NCBI RefSeq assembly: GCF_029537485.1
Contig: NZ_JARPUS010000002.1
Coordinates: 124,001-188,000 of the forward strand
Direction: 5' to 3'
From: Pseudomonas sp. GOM6
Lineage (GTDB): Bacteria; Pseudomonadota; Gammaproteobacteria; Pseudomonadales; Pseudomonadaceae
Length of the DNA: 64,000 bases
The position numbers were made by a program, and so were the translations under genes. The notes beneath the pieces are model-generated. The model had not been told where the DNA came from and made no database searches. It saw only the letters and a program-made list of their open reading frames with translations. Shown in pieces: positions 1 to 11,783 of this stretch (positions are counted from its first letter, which is position 1; the number at the start of each line of letters is the position of its first letter).

Positions 1-342
1 CAGGCGGATCACGTCGGCGGTCGGGCCGATGAAGGCGAAGCCGGATTTCTCCACCTGCTCGGCGAAGTCGGCGTTCTCGGCGAGGAAACCGTAACCCGGG
101 TGGATCGCGGTGGCGCCGGTGACCTCGGCGGCGCTGATGATGGCCGGGATGCTCAGGTAGGACTGCGCGCCCGGTGCCGGGCCGATGCAGACGGTCTCGT
201 CGGCCAGGCCCAGGTGCATGAGTTCACGGTCGGCGGTGGAATAGACCGCCACCGTCTTGATATCCAGTTCCTTGCACGCGCGCAGGATGCGCAGGGCAAT
301 TTCGCCACGGTTGGCGATCAGGACTTTCTCCAGCTTCTGCAT
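1..342 (-). CDS. accC: Biotin carboxylase subunit of acetyl-CoA carboxylase, N-terminal part only
   Basis: The protein starts with [19 protein letters not shown], the conserved opening of AccC, and continues through the biotin carboxylase N-terminal fold ([27 protein letters not shown]) until the window edge. About 114 of roughly 450 residues are present, so the ATP-grasp and catalytic parts are not visible. The enzyme carboxylates the biotin carried by AccB using ATP and bicarbonate, the first half of malonyl-CoA synthesis in the cytoplasm. It lies 16 bp downstream of accB on the same strand, as in other proteobacteria, so accB-accC form one transcription unit. Confidence 0.97.
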   Translation of the reverse strand, partial: MQKLEKVLIANRGEIALRILRACKELDIKTVAVYSTADRELMHLGLADETVCIGPAPGAQSYLSIPAIISAAEVTGATAIHPGYGFLAENADFAEQVEKSGFAFIGPTADVIRL

Positions 343-358
343 TACGGGCTCCCCGTGA

Positions 359-820
359 TCAGACGATGGTGAACAGAGGCTGGTCGTACTCAACCGGCTG
401 ACCGTTCTCAACGAGGATCTGCTCGATCACGCCGCTGGCTTCGGCTTCGATGTGGTTCATCATTTTCATTGCTTCGACGATGCAGAGGATGTCGCCTTTC
501 TTCACGGTCTGGCCGACTTCGGCAAAGTTGGCCGAGGTCGGCGAGGCGGCGCGGTAGAAGGTGCCGACCATCGGCGAGCGCACCACGTGGCCGTTCAGTT
601 TGGCAGCGGCCGGGGCAGCTTCGGCGGCCGGCGCTGCGGCGGCAGGTGCGGCAACCGGGGCGGCTACCGGCGCCGGCGCGGCGGCGTAAACCGGGGCGGC
701 CATGGCCTTGGCGCTGTGGCGGCTGATGCGCACGGACTCTTCGCCCTCGCGGATCTCCAGTTCATCGATACCGGACTCTTCCAGCAGCTCGATCAGTTTT
801 TTGACTTTGCGGATATCCAT
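359..820 (-). CDS. accB: Biotin carboxyl carrier protein of acetyl-CoA carboxylase
   Basis: At 153 residues this is the usual BCCP length. The N-terminal part ([23 protein letters not shown]) is the subunit-contact region, residues about 40-75 are the mobile Ala/Pro-rich linker, and the C-terminal lipoyl/biotinyl domain carries the EAMKMMN biotinylation motif with the acceptor Lys at position 119. The protein shuttles carboxybiotin between AccC and the carboxyltransferase AccAD. It sits 25 bp after aroQ and just before accC. The aroQ-accB-accC order is common in Pseudomonas. A promoter would be expected upstream of aroQ; I do not see an unambiguous one. Confidence 0.98.
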   Translation of the reverse strand: MDIRKVKKLIELLEESGIDELEIREGEESVRISRHSAKAMAAPVYAAAPAPVAAPVAAPAAAAPAAEAAPAAAKLNGHVVRSPMVGTFYRAASPTSANFAEVGQTVKKGDILCIVEAMKMMNHIEAEASGVIEQILVENGQPVEYDQPLFTIV

Positions 821-845
821 AGTTTTTCAACTCCCAAGGGTGAGG

Positions 846-1289
846 TCAGGGGCGTTCTAAATGTTCCAGGGCGGCTTCCAAAGCCAGGCGGTAACCGCTG
901 GCGCCGAGGCCGCAGATCACACCTACCGCTACGTCGGAGAAGTAGGAGTGATGGCGGAAAGGTTCACGTTTGTGCACGTTGGACAGGTGCACTTCGATGA
1001 ATGGGATGCTCACTGCCAGCAGCGCGTCACGTAATGCGACGCTGGTGTGGGTAAAAGCGGCGGGATTGATCAGGATAAAGTCGACACCTTCGCCTTTTGC
1101 GGCATGAATGCGGTCGATCAGTTCGTATTCGGCATTGCTCTGCAGGGACATCAGGTGGTGGCCGGCGGCGCGTGCGCGCTGCTCCAGGTCCTGATTGATT
1201 TCGGCGAGGGTAGTGGCGCCGTATTTGTCGGGCTCGCGGGTGCCCAGCAGATTGAGGTTGGGGCCGTGCAGCACCAGGAGAGTGGCCAT
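846..1289 (-). CDS. aroQ: 3-dehydroquinate dehydratase, type II
   Basis: The 147-residue protein begins [24 protein letters not shown], the signature of the small dodecameric type II dehydroquinase. The flexible-lid Tyr (KYG), the NPAAFTHTS block and the EVHLSN(V/I)H substrate-binding block are all present. It converts 3-dehydroquinate to 3-dehydroshikimate in the shikimate pathway. It is the first gene of the leftward aroQ-accB-accC unit. The 122 bp upstream, up to the end of dipZ, must hold the promoter; this stretch is A/T-richer near 1310-1400 but I cannot name boxes with confidence. Confidence 0.97.
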   Translation of the reverse strand: MATLLVLHGPNLNLLGTREPDKYGATTLAEINQDLEQRARAAGHHLMSLQSNAEYELIDRIHAAKGEGVDFILINPAAFTHTSVALRDALLAVSIPFIEVHLSNVHKREPFRHHSYFSDVAVGVICGLGASGYRLALEAALEHLERP

Positions 1290-1411
1290 GGGCGCTTCCT
1301 TGTTATTCTGACCTTGGTTTGGCCGGGACTATGCCGAAAGCGCTGCAGGCTGTCCAGTTACCAGAAATAGCCGGCAAGATGGACGAAATTTGCGGCAGAA
1401 ATATGACGTGG

Positions 1412-3211
1412 TCAGTTCTGGCGTGTGGCGGCGCGGGTCAGGCGTTCGGCGAAGTCGGCGGCGCTGATTTCACCTACGACACGTAAATCCGACCATTCGT
1501 CACCGTTTGCAGCAAAGAACAGAATCGCCGGCGGACCGAACAGCTGGTAGCGGTCGAGCAGGGCGCGCTGTTGCTCATTGCTGTCGGTGATGTCGAAGCG
1601 GATCAGCCGATAGCCGCCCAGCTGTGCGGTGACGGCGGGGGCAGTCAGCACTTCGCGCTCGATCACCTTGCAGCTGATGCACCAGTCGGCGTACCAGTCC
1701 AGCAGCAGCGGCTGGCCGGCTTTTTTCGCTTCGGCGAGTGCGGTGTCGAGTTCGGCCGGGGTAGTGATGGTTTGCCACTCGCTATGTGTCGCAGCGGTCG
1801 CCTGAGTGACGACGGCCGCTTCGGTGCGGCCCAGCGGACGCAGGGGGTCGCTGGCGCCCTGCAGGGCGCCGATCCAGGCGAGGACGGCGTAGACCAGCAG
1901 TGGCAGGCCGATCAGCTGCGCGAGCTTCTGGTGATGGGTCTTGGGCGTCAGCTCCAGTACGCCGAGCCACAGGGCGATGCCGGCGGCCCACAGACCCCAC
2001 AGGGCCAGGCTGACCTGGCCGGGCACCACGCGCTCCAGCAGCCAGATGGCCACGGCCAGCAGCAGGGCGCCGAACAGGTTGCGCACGCCGATCATCCAGT
2101 TGCCGGATTTCGGCAGCAGCGCACCGCCGCCGACGGCGAACAGTACCAGCGGTGTGCCCATGCCCAGGCCCAGGGCGAGTAGCTTGAGACCGCCACCGAG
2201 GGCATCGCCGCTGGCACTGATATAGAGCAGGGCGCCGGCCAGCGGCGCCGATACGCAGGGCGACACCAGCAGGCTGGAGAGCACGCCCAGGGCGGCGGCG
2301 CTGAACACGGTGCCGCCTTTCAGGCGCTGGCTTAGGTTCTGCAGCGGGCCGTCGATGGCGGCCGGCAGGCGCAGTTCGAGGAAGCCCAGGCTGGCGGCGC
2401 CGAGCAGGGCGAAGAAGAGGGCGAAGGGCGCCAGCACCCAGGGCGATTGCAGGCGTGCCTGCAGGTTGAGTTCAGCGCCGAACAGGCCCATCAGTGCACC
2501 GAGAATGGCGAAGCTGATCGCCATCGGCAGCACATAGGCCAGTGACAGTACCAGGCTGCGTGCGCCGCCCGGCTGACCGCGCAGGACCACGCCGGTGAGG
2601 ATCGGCAGCATCGGCAACACGCAGGGGGTGAAGGTCAGGGCCAGGCCGCCGAGGAAGAACAGGGCCAGCTCCTTCCAGGTCCAGCCGCCCGGTGTGCTGG
2701 CTGGCGCGGCATCCGCGGCCGCGCTGCTGGTCGGCGCCGCGCCCTGGCCATCGACCTCGATGCGCTCGTTTTCCGGCGGGTAGCACAGGCCCTTATCGGC
2801 GCAGCCCTGGTAGGTGACGTGAACGGTGAAGGGCAGGTCGATCGGGTTGTCGATGGGCAGTTCTACGTCGGTGATGCCGTAGTACACCTCGACATCGCCG
2901 AAATATTCATCGTGCTTGGGCTCGCCGGCCGGCAGCACGGCCTCGCCCTTGGCCAGGTCGCTCGGCTCGATACGGAACTGGAAGCGGTGGCGGTAGAGGT
3001 AGTAGCCCTCGGCATTGACGAAACGCAGTGTGATCGAGGTGGGACTCTGCTCCACCAGGCTGAGCTTGAAGGCCTCGCGCACCGGCAGGAAATCGCCGCT
3101 GTTGTTCAGCGGGGCGTCGTCGATCAGGCCGCGGGGCTTGGGGTCGTCGAACAGCCCGGCCAGGGCCGGCAGGGTGAACAGCAGCAGGAACAGAGGTAGC
3201 AGACGGCGCAT
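1412..3211 (-). CDS. dipZ: Thiol:disulfide interchange protein DsbD (DipZ)
   Basis: This inner-membrane reductase passes electrons from cytoplasmic thioredoxin to periplasmic partners such as DsbC and the cytochrome c maturation thioredoxins. All three DsbD modules are visible in 599 residues. After a signal peptide (residues 1-18) comes a periplasmic alpha domain with Cys137 and Cys143 (GCADKGLC). An eight-helix membrane domain carries the paired FTPCVLP and VSPCVSAP cysteines. The C-terminal gamma domain is thioredoxin-like with WCISC (Cys511, Cys514). It lies between aroQ and a chemoreceptor, the same place as dipZ in P. aeruginosa. About 150 bp separate it from the upstream gene, so it probably has its own promoter. 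Confidence 0.96.
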   Translation of the reverse strand: MRRLLPLFLLLFTLPALAGLFDDPKPRGLIDDAPLNNSGDFLPVREAFKLSLVEQSPTSITLRFVNAEGYYLYRHRFQFRIEPSDLAKGEAVLPAGEPKHDEYFGDVEVYYGITDVELPIDNPIDLPFTVHVTYQGCADKGLCYPPENERIEVDGQGAAPTSSAAADAAPASTPGGWTWKELALFFLGGLALTFTPCVLPMLPILTGVVLRGQPGGARSLVLSLAYVLPMAISFAILGALMGLFGAELNLQARLQSPWVLAPFALFFALLGAASLGFLELRLPAAIDGPLQNLSQRLKGGTVFSAAALGVLSSLLVSPCVSAPLAGALLYISASGDALGGGLKLLALGLGMGTPLVLFAVGGGALLPKSGNWMIGVRNLFGALLLAVAIWLLERVVPGQVSLALWGLWAAGIALWLGVLELTPKTHHQKLAQLIGLPLLVYAVLAWIGALQGASDPLRPLGRTEAAVVTQATAATHSEWQTITTPAELDTALAEAKKAGQPLLLDWYADWCISCKVIEREVLTAPAVTAQLGGYRLIRFDITDSNEQQRALLDRYQLFGPPAILFFAANGDEWSDLRVVGEISAADFAERLTRAATRQN

Positions 3212-3360
3212 GGGAGGCTCGCATGGCGGATCAGGCGGGCATCATACCCAAGATGCGCCGCCGACCCCAGGCGACCGGGTGGCGCAGGGTGTCAGCGGAT
3301 ATTGCCGGGGGCTGGGCGGTATGGGCGCGGGTCTTGGGCTTCGCTGTGCTCAGCGCCAAC

Positions 3361-5322
3361 CTACAGACGGAAGGCCTGTACGGCGGTGTGCAGGCGCCCG
3401 CCCAGTTGCAGCAGCTGTTCGCCCTGGGCACGGCCTTCGCCGATACGGCTCAGGTTATCGTCACCCAGCAGGTGGATGCGTTCGCTGCGGTCGCGGATTT
3501 CGCTGGCCGTGCCGCCCTGCTGGGCGGTGGCTTCGGCAATGCGTTCGGCCATGCTGGCGATGGTGCGAATGGCGACCACCACTTCATCCAGAGCGCCATC
3601 GGCCTGCTCGGCCTGGCTGGCCGTGGCTTCGGCATGTTCGACCTGGGCGCGCATGGCCGCCACCGACTGCTGCGCGGCCTGCTGCAGGCGCGCGATCAGC
3701 TCCTGGATTTCGTCGGTGGCGCCGCTGGTGCGTTGCGCCAGTGAGCGCACCTCGTCGGCGACCACGGCGAAGCCACGGCCCATCTCGCCGGCGCGGGCGG
3801 CCTCGATGGCGGCGTTGAGCGCGAGCAGGTTGGTTTGCTCAGCCACGCCGCGGATGACCGTCAGCACCGAGCCGATGGTGGCGGTTTCGGTGGCCAACTG
3901 CTCGATGGACTGAGCGTTGCCCTGCACTTCGCCAACCAGCGCATGCAGGCCGGTGAGGCTCTGTTCGATCACTCGTTGGCCCTGTTCCACCGCCTGGCTG
4001 GCAGCCCGGCTGGCCTCGGCGGCCTGGCTGGCGTCGTCGGCGACCTGGCCGATGGTGGCCTCCAACTCGCCCAGGGCATCGCGAATCTGCGCCGTATCGG
4101 CCAGCTGGCGCTCGGCGCCACCGTGCAGGCCCTGGCTCAGTTCGGCTAGGGTTTGGCTCGTGCCGGCCACTTCGCCGGCGTGCTGGTGAATAGTGCCGAC
4201 CAGCTCCACCAGGTAGCGGCGCAGATGATTGAGGGACTCCTCGATGTCACGCATTTCCCGGGTGCGGGTGTGGATCTTCACCTCGGCAGCGAAGTTGCCG
4301 GCGGCCCAGGTCGACAGGGAGGGTGCCAGGTGGCTGAGCACCGTGCTCAGGCGGCGCTGGATCCGGTCCAGGCCGAGGGCGATCAGCAGGATCAGGCCGA
4401 TCACCAGACCCTGCAGCAGGCGTACTTCGCCCTGGATGCGGCCATGTTCTGCACGCACGGCGGGCTCCAGGGCGGCCAGAGCCTGCTGCAGGTCGGCGAT
4501 TCGGGCGCTGCTGTTGGCTGCCAGTTCGGCGCGCTGGCGGATCAGCGTGCGGGTGCGCTCCAGCTCGCTGGGGTAGCGCTTGATCAGGCTGGCCAGCTCG
4601 CGTTTGAGGGCGATGCCTTTGTCTTCGGCCTGCTGTTGCTCGCTGTTGCTGGCCAGGCCGAGCAGGGCGGCAAAGCTGTCACCGGTCGAGGCTTCGTCTG
4701 CCACGCCGAGCAGCGGCAGGGCGTCGATCCGTGCAGCCAGCTGAGTCAGTGTCTGTTGCTCGCGTTGGACATCCTCGGCCAGCTCCTCGCGGCCGCTGGC
4801 GACCAGCTTGCCACGGGCGTGTCCCAGGCGGGTCAGGTGCTGTGCAGCCTGGAACAGCGGTTGACGGTACTCGGCTGCCTGCGCGTTGCCGCTGTCGGCG
4901 GCGTAGCTGTCGAGTTGCTCGAGGGCCCCGCCGATTTCCCGCTCGGCTTGCAGCAGCAGGCCCTGAGGGTCGCCGGCCAGCTTGCCGGCGGCCAGTAGAT
5001 CACTGGCGACGAACTGGCTCAGCTGGTTCAGGCTCGGGCGCAGCTGCTCGGCCAGTTGGCTGGGTATCTCGTCGAGCTGGCTTTCGAGCGCGCCAATGGA
5101 CTCCAGGGCCTGGCGATGACGCAGGGCATCGCCTGTGCTCAGGTAGGCCTGGATGTTGCTGGCGACCTGCTGCTGGAATTGTTGCGACAGGCTCAGGTAG
5201 CGCTGCATCAGCAGGTAGGGCTGCTCCAGCGCCTTTTCCGACCACCAGAGTGTGCCGCCGAGGATCAGACAGGCGCTGACCAGCAGGGTGGTGGACAGGT
5301 TGGTGAGTTGTTTGAGGCGCAT
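3361..5322 (-). CDS. ctpL: Methyl-accepting chemotaxis protein, CtpL-like
   Basis: The 653-residue chemoreceptor has a first membrane helix at residues about 8-27 and a long, wholly helical periplasmic part of about 270 residues rich in Leu, Gln and Glu, consistent with a helical bimodular ligand domain. A second helix ([17 protein letters not shown]) leads to HAMP and the MA signalling hairpin with its invariant tip ([19 protein letters not shown]). I place the start at 5322 (MRLKQLTN, directly before the helix). A GTG at 5406 in the same frame overlaps the upstream stop as GTGA and would add 28 unrelated-looking residues. By position next to gcbA and dipZ it corresponds to P. aeruginosa CtpL, a phosphate-taxis receptor. 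The ligand here is not proven. Confidence 0.85.
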   Translation of the reverse strand: MRLKQLTNLSTTLLVSACLILGGTLWWSEKALEQPYLLMQRYLSLSQQFQQQVASNIQAYLSTGDALRHRQALESIGALESQLDEIPSQLAEQLRPSLNQLSQFVASDLLAAGKLAGDPQGLLLQAEREIGGALEQLDSYAADSGNAQAAEYRQPLFQAAQHLTRLGHARGKLVASGREELAEDVQREQQTLTQLAARIDALPLLGVADEASTGDSFAALLGLASNSEQQQAEDKGIALKRELASLIKRYPSELERTRTLIRQRAELAANSSARIADLQQALAALEPAVRAEHGRIQGEVRLLQGLVIGLILLIALGLDRIQRRLSTVLSHLAPSLSTWAAGNFAAEVKIHTRTREMRDIEESLNHLRRYLVELVGTIHQHAGEVAGTSQTLAELSQGLHGGAERQLADTAQIRDALGELEATIGQVADDASQAAEASRAASQAVEQGQRVIEQSLTGLHALVGEVQGNAQSIEQLATETATIGSVLTVIRGVAEQTNLLALNAAIEAARAGEMGRGFAVVADEVRSLAQRTSGATDEIQELIARLQQAAQQSVAAMRAQVEHAEATASQAEQADGALDEVVVAIRTIASMAERIAEATAQQGGTASEIRDRSERIHLLGDDNLSRIGEGRAQGEQLLQLGGRLHTAVQAFRL

Positions 5323-5402
5323 CGCGGACACCGGGACTGCTGAAAAACGGTGCCCGCAGGTTATTGCGGTTTGGTTAAGGCTTTGTGACAGCGTGACGCG
5401 GA

Positions 5403-7046
5403 TCACGCTTGGTCGAGATGTATTTCCACCCGGTTGCGTCCACCGCGCTTGGCGACGTAGAGCGCTTCGTCGGCGTTCTTCGACAGGCTGTTGCAGTCCA
5501 GGCCGTCGCGCAGTTCGGCGATACCGCAGCTGAATGTGCAGGACAGATCCTGGGGCTGCGCCGGGTAGTGGATCTCGGCGAAGCGTCGGCGGATCTCGTC
5601 GAGCACCTTGGCCGCGGTGGCGGCGTCGGTGTCCGGCAGGACCACGGCGAATTCCTCGCCACCGTAGCGGCCGATATGGTCGGTCTTGCGCAGGCGCTGC
5701 TTGAGGAACAGCGCCAGGCTCTTGATGACCCGGTCGCCCATGGGGTGGCCGTAGGTGTCGTTGACCTTCTTGAAGTGGTCGATGTCGATCATCGCGAAGC
5801 TCAGCGGTTGGCCATCGCGACGGGCGCGAAAGCGTGCATCTTCCAGCAGCTGCAGGGTGTGGGTGTGGTTGAACAGTCCGGTCAGGCTGTCGCGCACCAT
5901 GCGTGCCTTGAGGTTGCGCGCCCGCGCCGCGCGGTTGCGCACGGTGGCGATCAGGTGGCGCGGCTTGATCGGTTTGGTGAGGAAGTCGTCGCCGCCTTCG
6001 CTCATGGCGTCCAGTTGCTTGTCCAGGTCATCTTCGGCGGACAGGTAGATGATCGGCACGCTGACATAACGGTCGTTGTGGCGGATGACCTTGGCCAGTT
6101 CGGTGCCGCTGCAGTCCGGCATGTACATGTCGAGGATGATCAGGTCGGGCTGGAAATCGGCCAGCTCGGTCATGGCCTGGATCGGCTCGATCAGGGTGCG
6201 GGTGACGATGCCGGCACTGTTCAGCACGCGCTCGGTATGCGTGGCCTGTGCCCGCGAGTCGTCGACGATCAGCACCTTGTAGGGCTCGTACTGCACCACG
6301 TTGGTCAGCACTTCGATGCGCTCGATCAGGCCCGAGGCATCCAGGGCGCCGGTGAAGAACTCCTGACCGCCGGCGCGCACGGCGGCCAGGCGGGTCGGGG
6401 TATCGACATCCTCATGGCTGAAGAACAGCAGCGGCAGTTTCTGCTCCAGGCCCTGCTGGGCCTCAGTGGCCAGCGCCATGCCCTGGCCGGGGCCGGCGAA
6501 GTCGACCTCCATCAGGATGGCCGAGGGGTGGCGCTCGGCCATGGCGGCGCGGAAGGCGCTGGCGCTGTCCAGTGCCTGTGCGCTGAGGCCAAAGAACTCG
6601 AGTTGCTGGGCCAGGCGCTGGGCGCGCTCCTTATCCTGCAGGGCCAGGTATACCGGCTTGCGCAGTGGTGGCAGGAAGGTCTGCTCGTAGTGGTCGCCAT
6701 GGCGCAGGCCAGTACGCGACAGGCGCTGCATCAACTGGTTGAGTTCGGTGATCAGCGGGCTGGTCAGGCGTCCGCGATTGGCCTCCACGGCTTCCAGGCA
6801 GTGGCCGATGGAACGGGCCAGTTGAATGTGCAGCGCCTGTTCGAAGCGCTCGGCATAACGCAGCAGACCGACGTTGGCCTCCAGCAGTTCGGCCATCACG
6901 GTGGTGTCCCACTCGCCCTGTTGCAGACGCTGCCAGACTTCCAGCACCTGGCGCGCCTGATGGATGACGCGCTTGGCGAAGTGCTGCTTGAGGCGGTCGC
7001 GGCTGGGATCTTCTGGCTCGGACATGGCAGTTATGTGGTCGATCAT
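5403..7046 (-). CDS. gcbA: Diguanylate cyclase with two receiver-like domains, GcbA-like
   Basis: The protein makes cyclic-di-GMP. Residues about 1-130 are helical and unassigned. Residues about 137-255 look like a receiver lacking most signature residues. A full receiver follows ([27 protein letters not shown]). The C-terminal GGDEF domain has an intact GGEEF active site preceded five residues earlier by the RKTD inhibitory site. Length (547) and neighbours match the P. aeruginosa gcbA locus, where GcbA promotes attachment and affects dispersion; that role is inferred here. A second possible start (MSEPEDP) lies at 7025, and neither has a strong ribosome site. The stop overlaps a possible GTG start of the downstream chemoreceptor. 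Confidence 0.88.
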   Translation of the reverse strand: MIDHITAMSEPEDPSRDRLKQHFAKRVIHQARQVLEVWQRLQQGEWDTTVMAELLEANVGLLRYAERFEQALHIQLARSIGHCLEAVEANRGRLTSPLITELNQLMQRLSRTGLRHGDHYEQTFLPPLRKPVYLALQDKERAQRLAQQLEFFGLSAQALDSASAFRAAMAERHPSAILMEVDFAGPGQGMALATEAQQGLEQKLPLLFFSHEDVDTPTRLAAVRAGGQEFFTGALDASGLIERIEVLTNVVQYEPYKVLIVDDSRAQATHTERVLNSAGIVTRTLIEPIQAMTELADFQPDLIILDMYMPDCSGTELAKVIRHNDRYVSVPIIYLSAEDDLDKQLDAMSEGGDDFLTKPIKPRHLIATVRNRAARARNLKARMVRDSLTGLFNHTHTLQLLEDARFRARRDGQPLSFAMIDIDHFKKVNDTYGHPMGDRVIKSLALFLKQRLRKTDHIGRYGGEEFAVVLPDTDAATAAKVLDEIRRRFAEIHYPAQPQDLSCTFSCGIAELRDGLDCNSLSKNADEALYVAKRGGRNRVEIHLDQA

Positions 7047-7265
7047 GGATTGGCCTGCGGGGCCGATGATGGCCTCATGCTACCACTGGTTATGTTTTGT
7101 ACTACAACCTTCGTTCATTTGACGCCAGATTTCCACCATTTGGCTGTTTTGCCCTCTGTCGTACCAATCCGTCACTGCGACGTTCCTGCGCTTCACTTAT
7201 AGTGCTGGGCACCTATCGGCCCTGTATGGGTCGGATGAATCAACGAGTTGATCAAGGACAAGACC

Positions 7266-8336
7266 ATGTTGGATTGGAAGAAGAGTGCAGATGAGCTGCG
7301 TGGCAATGTCGATGACCGAGTCGACGATGCCCGCAGCTACTTCGGCGGCCGCTGGTTCGGCCGCGTGCTGGGCAGCCTGCTCGGCATCTACCTGCTGGTC
7401 GCGTTGCTGGTGGGCTGGTGGTGGAGCCAGGAGCCCGATCTGTTTCCCGTGCAGCAACGCTCCCAGGCGGCTGCCGAGCAGGCCCAGCGGCAGCTGGTCA
7501 ACGGTTACACCACGGTGGAAACCCTGAAGCAGGTGGCGCAGACCCTGCTGGACAAGCCCGGTGGCTACCTGTCCAACGATGTCGCCCCGCCGGGTCTGTG
7601 GCTGGACAACATGCCCGCCTGGGAATATGGCGTGCTGGTGCAGGTACGTGACCTGTCGCGGGCCATGCGCAAGGATTTCGCCCGCTCGCAGTCGCAGTCC
7701 ACCGAGGATCCGGACCTGGCCAAGGCCGAGCCGCGCTTCAACTTCGACAACAAGAGCTGGGCCCTGCCGGCCTCCGAGGCTGAATACAAGGAGGGCATCA
7801 AGTCGCTGGATCGCTACCTGGGGCGCCTGGCCGATCCGGGCCAGCCCAATGCGCAGTTCTATACCCGCGCCGACAACCTCAACAACTGGCTGGGTGATGT
7901 CGCCACGCGCCTGGGCTCTCTGTCGCAGCGCCTGTCGGCCAGTGTTGGGCGGGTGCGCCTGAACACCGACCTGCAGGGTGACCGCGCGGTGCCGGAAGGC
8001 GAAACCGTGCCGGTGCGCGAAGAGGAGGTGAAGACCCCCTGGATGCAGATCGACAATGTGTTCTACGAGGCGCGTGGTCAGGCCTGGGCGCTGTCGCACA
8101 TGCTGCGTGCCATCGAGGTGGACTTCGCCGACGTGCTGGCCAAGAAGAACGCCACCATCAGCGTGCGGCAGATCATCCGTGAGCTGGAGGCGGCCCAGGA
8201 GCCGCTGTGGAGCCCGATGGTGCTCAATGGCAGCGGCTATGGCGTGCTGGCCAACCACTCGCTGGTGATGGCCAACTACATTTCCCGCGCCAATGCCGCG
8301 ATCATCGACCTGCGCACCCTGCTGAGCCAGGGCTGA
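7266..8336 (+). CDS. DUF2333 family membrane-anchored protein
   Basis: The 356-residue protein has a single membrane helix near residues 36-55 (VLGSLLGIYLLVALLVGWWW) and a large, mainly helical periplasmic portion, matching the DUF2333 family of Pseudomonas and relatives, whose function is unknown to me. I chose the ATG at 7266 because AAGGA lies 7 bp upstream; an earlier TTG at 7248 in frame has no such site. The stop overlaps the start of the NUDIX gene (TGATG), so the two are translationally coupled. The upstream gap of about 220 bp holds the divergent promoters with gcbA. Confidence 0.85.
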   Translation: MLDWKKSADELRGNVDDRVDDARSYFGGRWFGRVLGSLLGIYLLVALLVGWWWSQEPDLFPVQQRSQAAAEQAQRQLVNGYTTVETLKQVAQTLLDKPGGYLSNDVAPPGLWLDNMPAWEYGVLVQVRDLSRAMRKDFARSQSQSTEDPDLAKAEPRFNFDNKSWALPASEAEYKEGIKSLDRYLGRLADPGQPNAQFYTRADNLNNWLGDVATRLGSLSQRLSASVGRVRLNTDLQGDRAVPEGETVPVREEEVKTPWMQIDNVFYEARGQAWALSHMLRAIEVDFADVLAKKNATISVRQIIRELEAAQEPLWSPMVLNGSGYGVLANHSLVMANYISRANAAIIDLRTLLSQG

Positions 8337-8872
8337 TGGCCATCAGCGCCCGCGAGGCGGCCCACCGTGCCGCCTCCGATGCCGAGCGCATCGCCTGGGT
8401 CGATGAACAGGACGGCTTGCTCGGCAGCCTGCCCCGTGCCGAGTTACGGCAGCGCGGACTGATCGGCCGCGGCACCTTCATTCTCTTGTTCAACTCCGCT
8501 GGCGAGCTGTGCGTGCATCGACGCACCCTGAGCAAGGCCATTTATCCCGGCTACTGGGATGTGGCGGCCGGCGGCATGGTCGGTGAGGGCGAGAGCTACG
8601 CCGTCTCCGCCGCTCGCGAATTGCACGAGGAGCTGGGCGTCGCCGGGGTGGTATTGCACGAGCAGGGGCGCTTCTTCTTTGATCAGCCGGATAACCGCCT
8701 GTGGTGCGCGGTGTTTTCGGCGGTCTCCGACGCGCCGCTGGTGCTGCAGCCAGAGGAGGTGCTGGAGGCGCGTTTCATCCCGCCGCAGCAGGCGCTGGTC
8801 GATGCGCTGGAAAAGCCGTATTGCCCGGATTCGCTGCAGGCCTTGCGTTTGTATCTGGCCAATCGGACGTAG
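8336..8872 (+). CDS. NUDIX hydrolase
   Basis: The 178-residue protein contains a perfect Nudix box, G-x5-E-x7-REL-x-EE-x-GV, at about residues 83-105 (GMVGEGE through REL then EELGV). The N-terminal segment (VDEQDGLLGSLPRAELRQRGL) resembles the YfcD/isopentenyl-diphosphate-isomerase-like Nudix branch, whose substrates are poorly defined. It should hydrolyse a nucleoside diphosphate linked to another group, with Mg. The ATG at 8336 overlaps the TGA of the DUF2333 gene by one base. Reading frames that begin further upstream lie inside that gene and are not credible starts. Confidence 0.9.
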   Translation: MAISAREAAHRAASDAERIAWVDEQDGLLGSLPRAELRQRGLIGRGTFILLFNSAGELCVHRRTLSKAIYPGYWDVAAGGMVGEGESYAVSAARELHEELGVAGVVLHEQGRFFFDQPDNRLWCAVFSAVSDAPLVLQPEEVLEARFIPPQQALVDALEKPYCPDSLQALRLYLANRT

Positions 8873-9118
8873 GCTCAAACCCGCGCAGGCTCTGGTTTTG
8901 TGCAGTATTTCCATGCGCCTTGTTTGCGATGCCGCACGGGGTCGCCAATCCGTCGGCCAATGGCGCAATTTTGGACTTAGCACGAAGGGTTTTTGCCCTT
9001 ACACTGCGCCCCCTCTGAACCCGGGCGCCTGCCCGGTAGCGCTGCCCCTGCCTGAGTGGGGCTTCGCGGTCGGCCCATGCCGGCCAGTCGCTATCCTGAC
9101 CCCTACGAGGACCTGCCG

Positions 9119-9490
9119 GTGGTCAAGAAAGCTTCGTCGTTATCCGCCCTCGGCGGTCTCGTCTATTCCACCGACAGCGGTCGGCACTGTCCCGAGTGCA
9201 GCCAGCCGGTGGATGCCTGCATCTGCAAGAAAACCTTTATTCCGCAAGGCGACGGCATTGCCCGCGTGCGCCGGGAAACCAAGGGCCGCGGCGGCAAGAC
9301 CGTCACCACCATCACGGGCGTACCGCTGGCCGAGGCCGAGCTGAAAGAGCTGGCCAGTGCGCTGAAGAAGCGCTGCGGCTGCGGTGGCGGGCTCAAGGAC
9401 GGCGTCATCGAGATCCAGGGCGACATGGTCGAGCTGCTCCTCGAAGAGTTGGCCAAGCGCGGCTTCAAGGCCAAGAAATCCGGCGGCTGA
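9119..9490 (+). CDS. yciH: Translation initiation factor Sui1 / YciH
   Basis: This is the bacterial eIF1/SUI1-like protein of 123 residues. The core [34 protein letters not shown] and the C-terminal GFKAKKSGG match E. coli YciH, which influences start-codon fidelity. An N-terminal Cys cluster ([14 protein letters not shown]) could bind a metal. The GTG at 9119 is the likely start: GAGGA stands 7 bp before it and the resulting protein starts with [16 protein letters not shown] as in other pseudomonads; the ATG at 9056 is in frame but adds an implausible Arg/Pro leader. It precedes speA by 121 bp on the same strand. Confidence 0.92.
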   Translation: MVKKASSLSALGGLVYSTDSGRHCPECSQPVDACICKKTFIPQGDGIARVRRETKGRGGKTVTTITGVPLAEAELKELASALKKRCGCGGGLKDGVIEIQGDMVELLLEELAKRGFKAKKSGG

Positions 9491-9611
9491 GCCGGACTTT
9501 CCTAAACTTCTTTCCAATGGGTGCAGTCCATGCACCTGCAATCGTCATATCCATGGCTTACACCTGCGGCCCCATGGGCGGCAGCCTTTACCTCGCTACA
9601 GGGAGACCTCG

Positions 9612-11525
<1,914 letters not shown>

Positions 11526-11541
11526 TCGGCCCGTTGCAACG

Positions 11542-11570
11542 AAAAAGCCCGGCAATTGCCGGGCTTTTTT
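11542..11570 (+). terminator. Rho-independent terminator of speA
   Basis: A nearly perfect palindrome (AAAAAGCCCGGCAA then TTGCCGGGCTTTTTT) begins 17 bp after the speA stop. The stem is GC-rich, with A and T runs on either side. It could also work in the other direction for leftward transcription. Confidence 0.93.
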
Positions 11571-11593
11571 CTGCCTGCGTGCTCTGGTCGTAG

Positions 11594-11610
11594 CCCGGAT
11601 GCAATCCGGG
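11594..11610. repeat. REP-like palindrome, CCCGGATGCAATCCGGG type
   Basis: CCCGGAT, GCA, ATCCGGG form a short extragenic hairpin within TAGCCCGGATGCAATCCGGGAA. This sequence type is scattered through many pseudomonad genomes as an extragenic repeat. It lies between the speA terminator and a second, different REP pair. Confidence 0.7.
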
Positions 11611-11701
11611 AAAACCCGCATGCGCTGTGGCAGGACGCTAATTCGCTTTGGCGCAGATTCGGTTGGGCTAGCTCTGCCCTAGAGGACACAAGGCTGGCAT
11701 T

Positions 11702-11768
11702 TGTGGGAGTGGCTTCAGCCACGATTGGGGTTGTTTGAAGAAGCATCCCGACTGAAGTCGCTCCCACA
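11702..11768. repeat. Inverted pair of REP elements
   Basis: TGTGGGAGTGGCTTCAGCCACGA on the plus strand faces GACTGAAGTCGCTCCCACA about 26 bp further on. Each arm is a small hairpin and the two are head to head, the classical pseudomonad REP doublet. A related pair lies at 44824-44882. The element is just downstream of the DUF2214 gene stop at 11784 and may stabilise its mRNA end. The rest of the 258 bp between speA and that gene holds the speA terminator and the palindrome at 11594. Confidence 0.85.
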
Positions 11769-11783
11769 GGAGATGTTGCCGGA

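Noticed and set aside
8873..9118. A sigma-70 promoter upstream of yciH
   Set aside because: TACACT near 8999 could be a -10 box, but no -35 box at proper spacing was found, so I did not list it.
9491..9611. A riboswitch or uORF in the speA leader
   Set aside because: Only short imperfect inverted repeats are present and no Arg-rich leader peptide is encoded.
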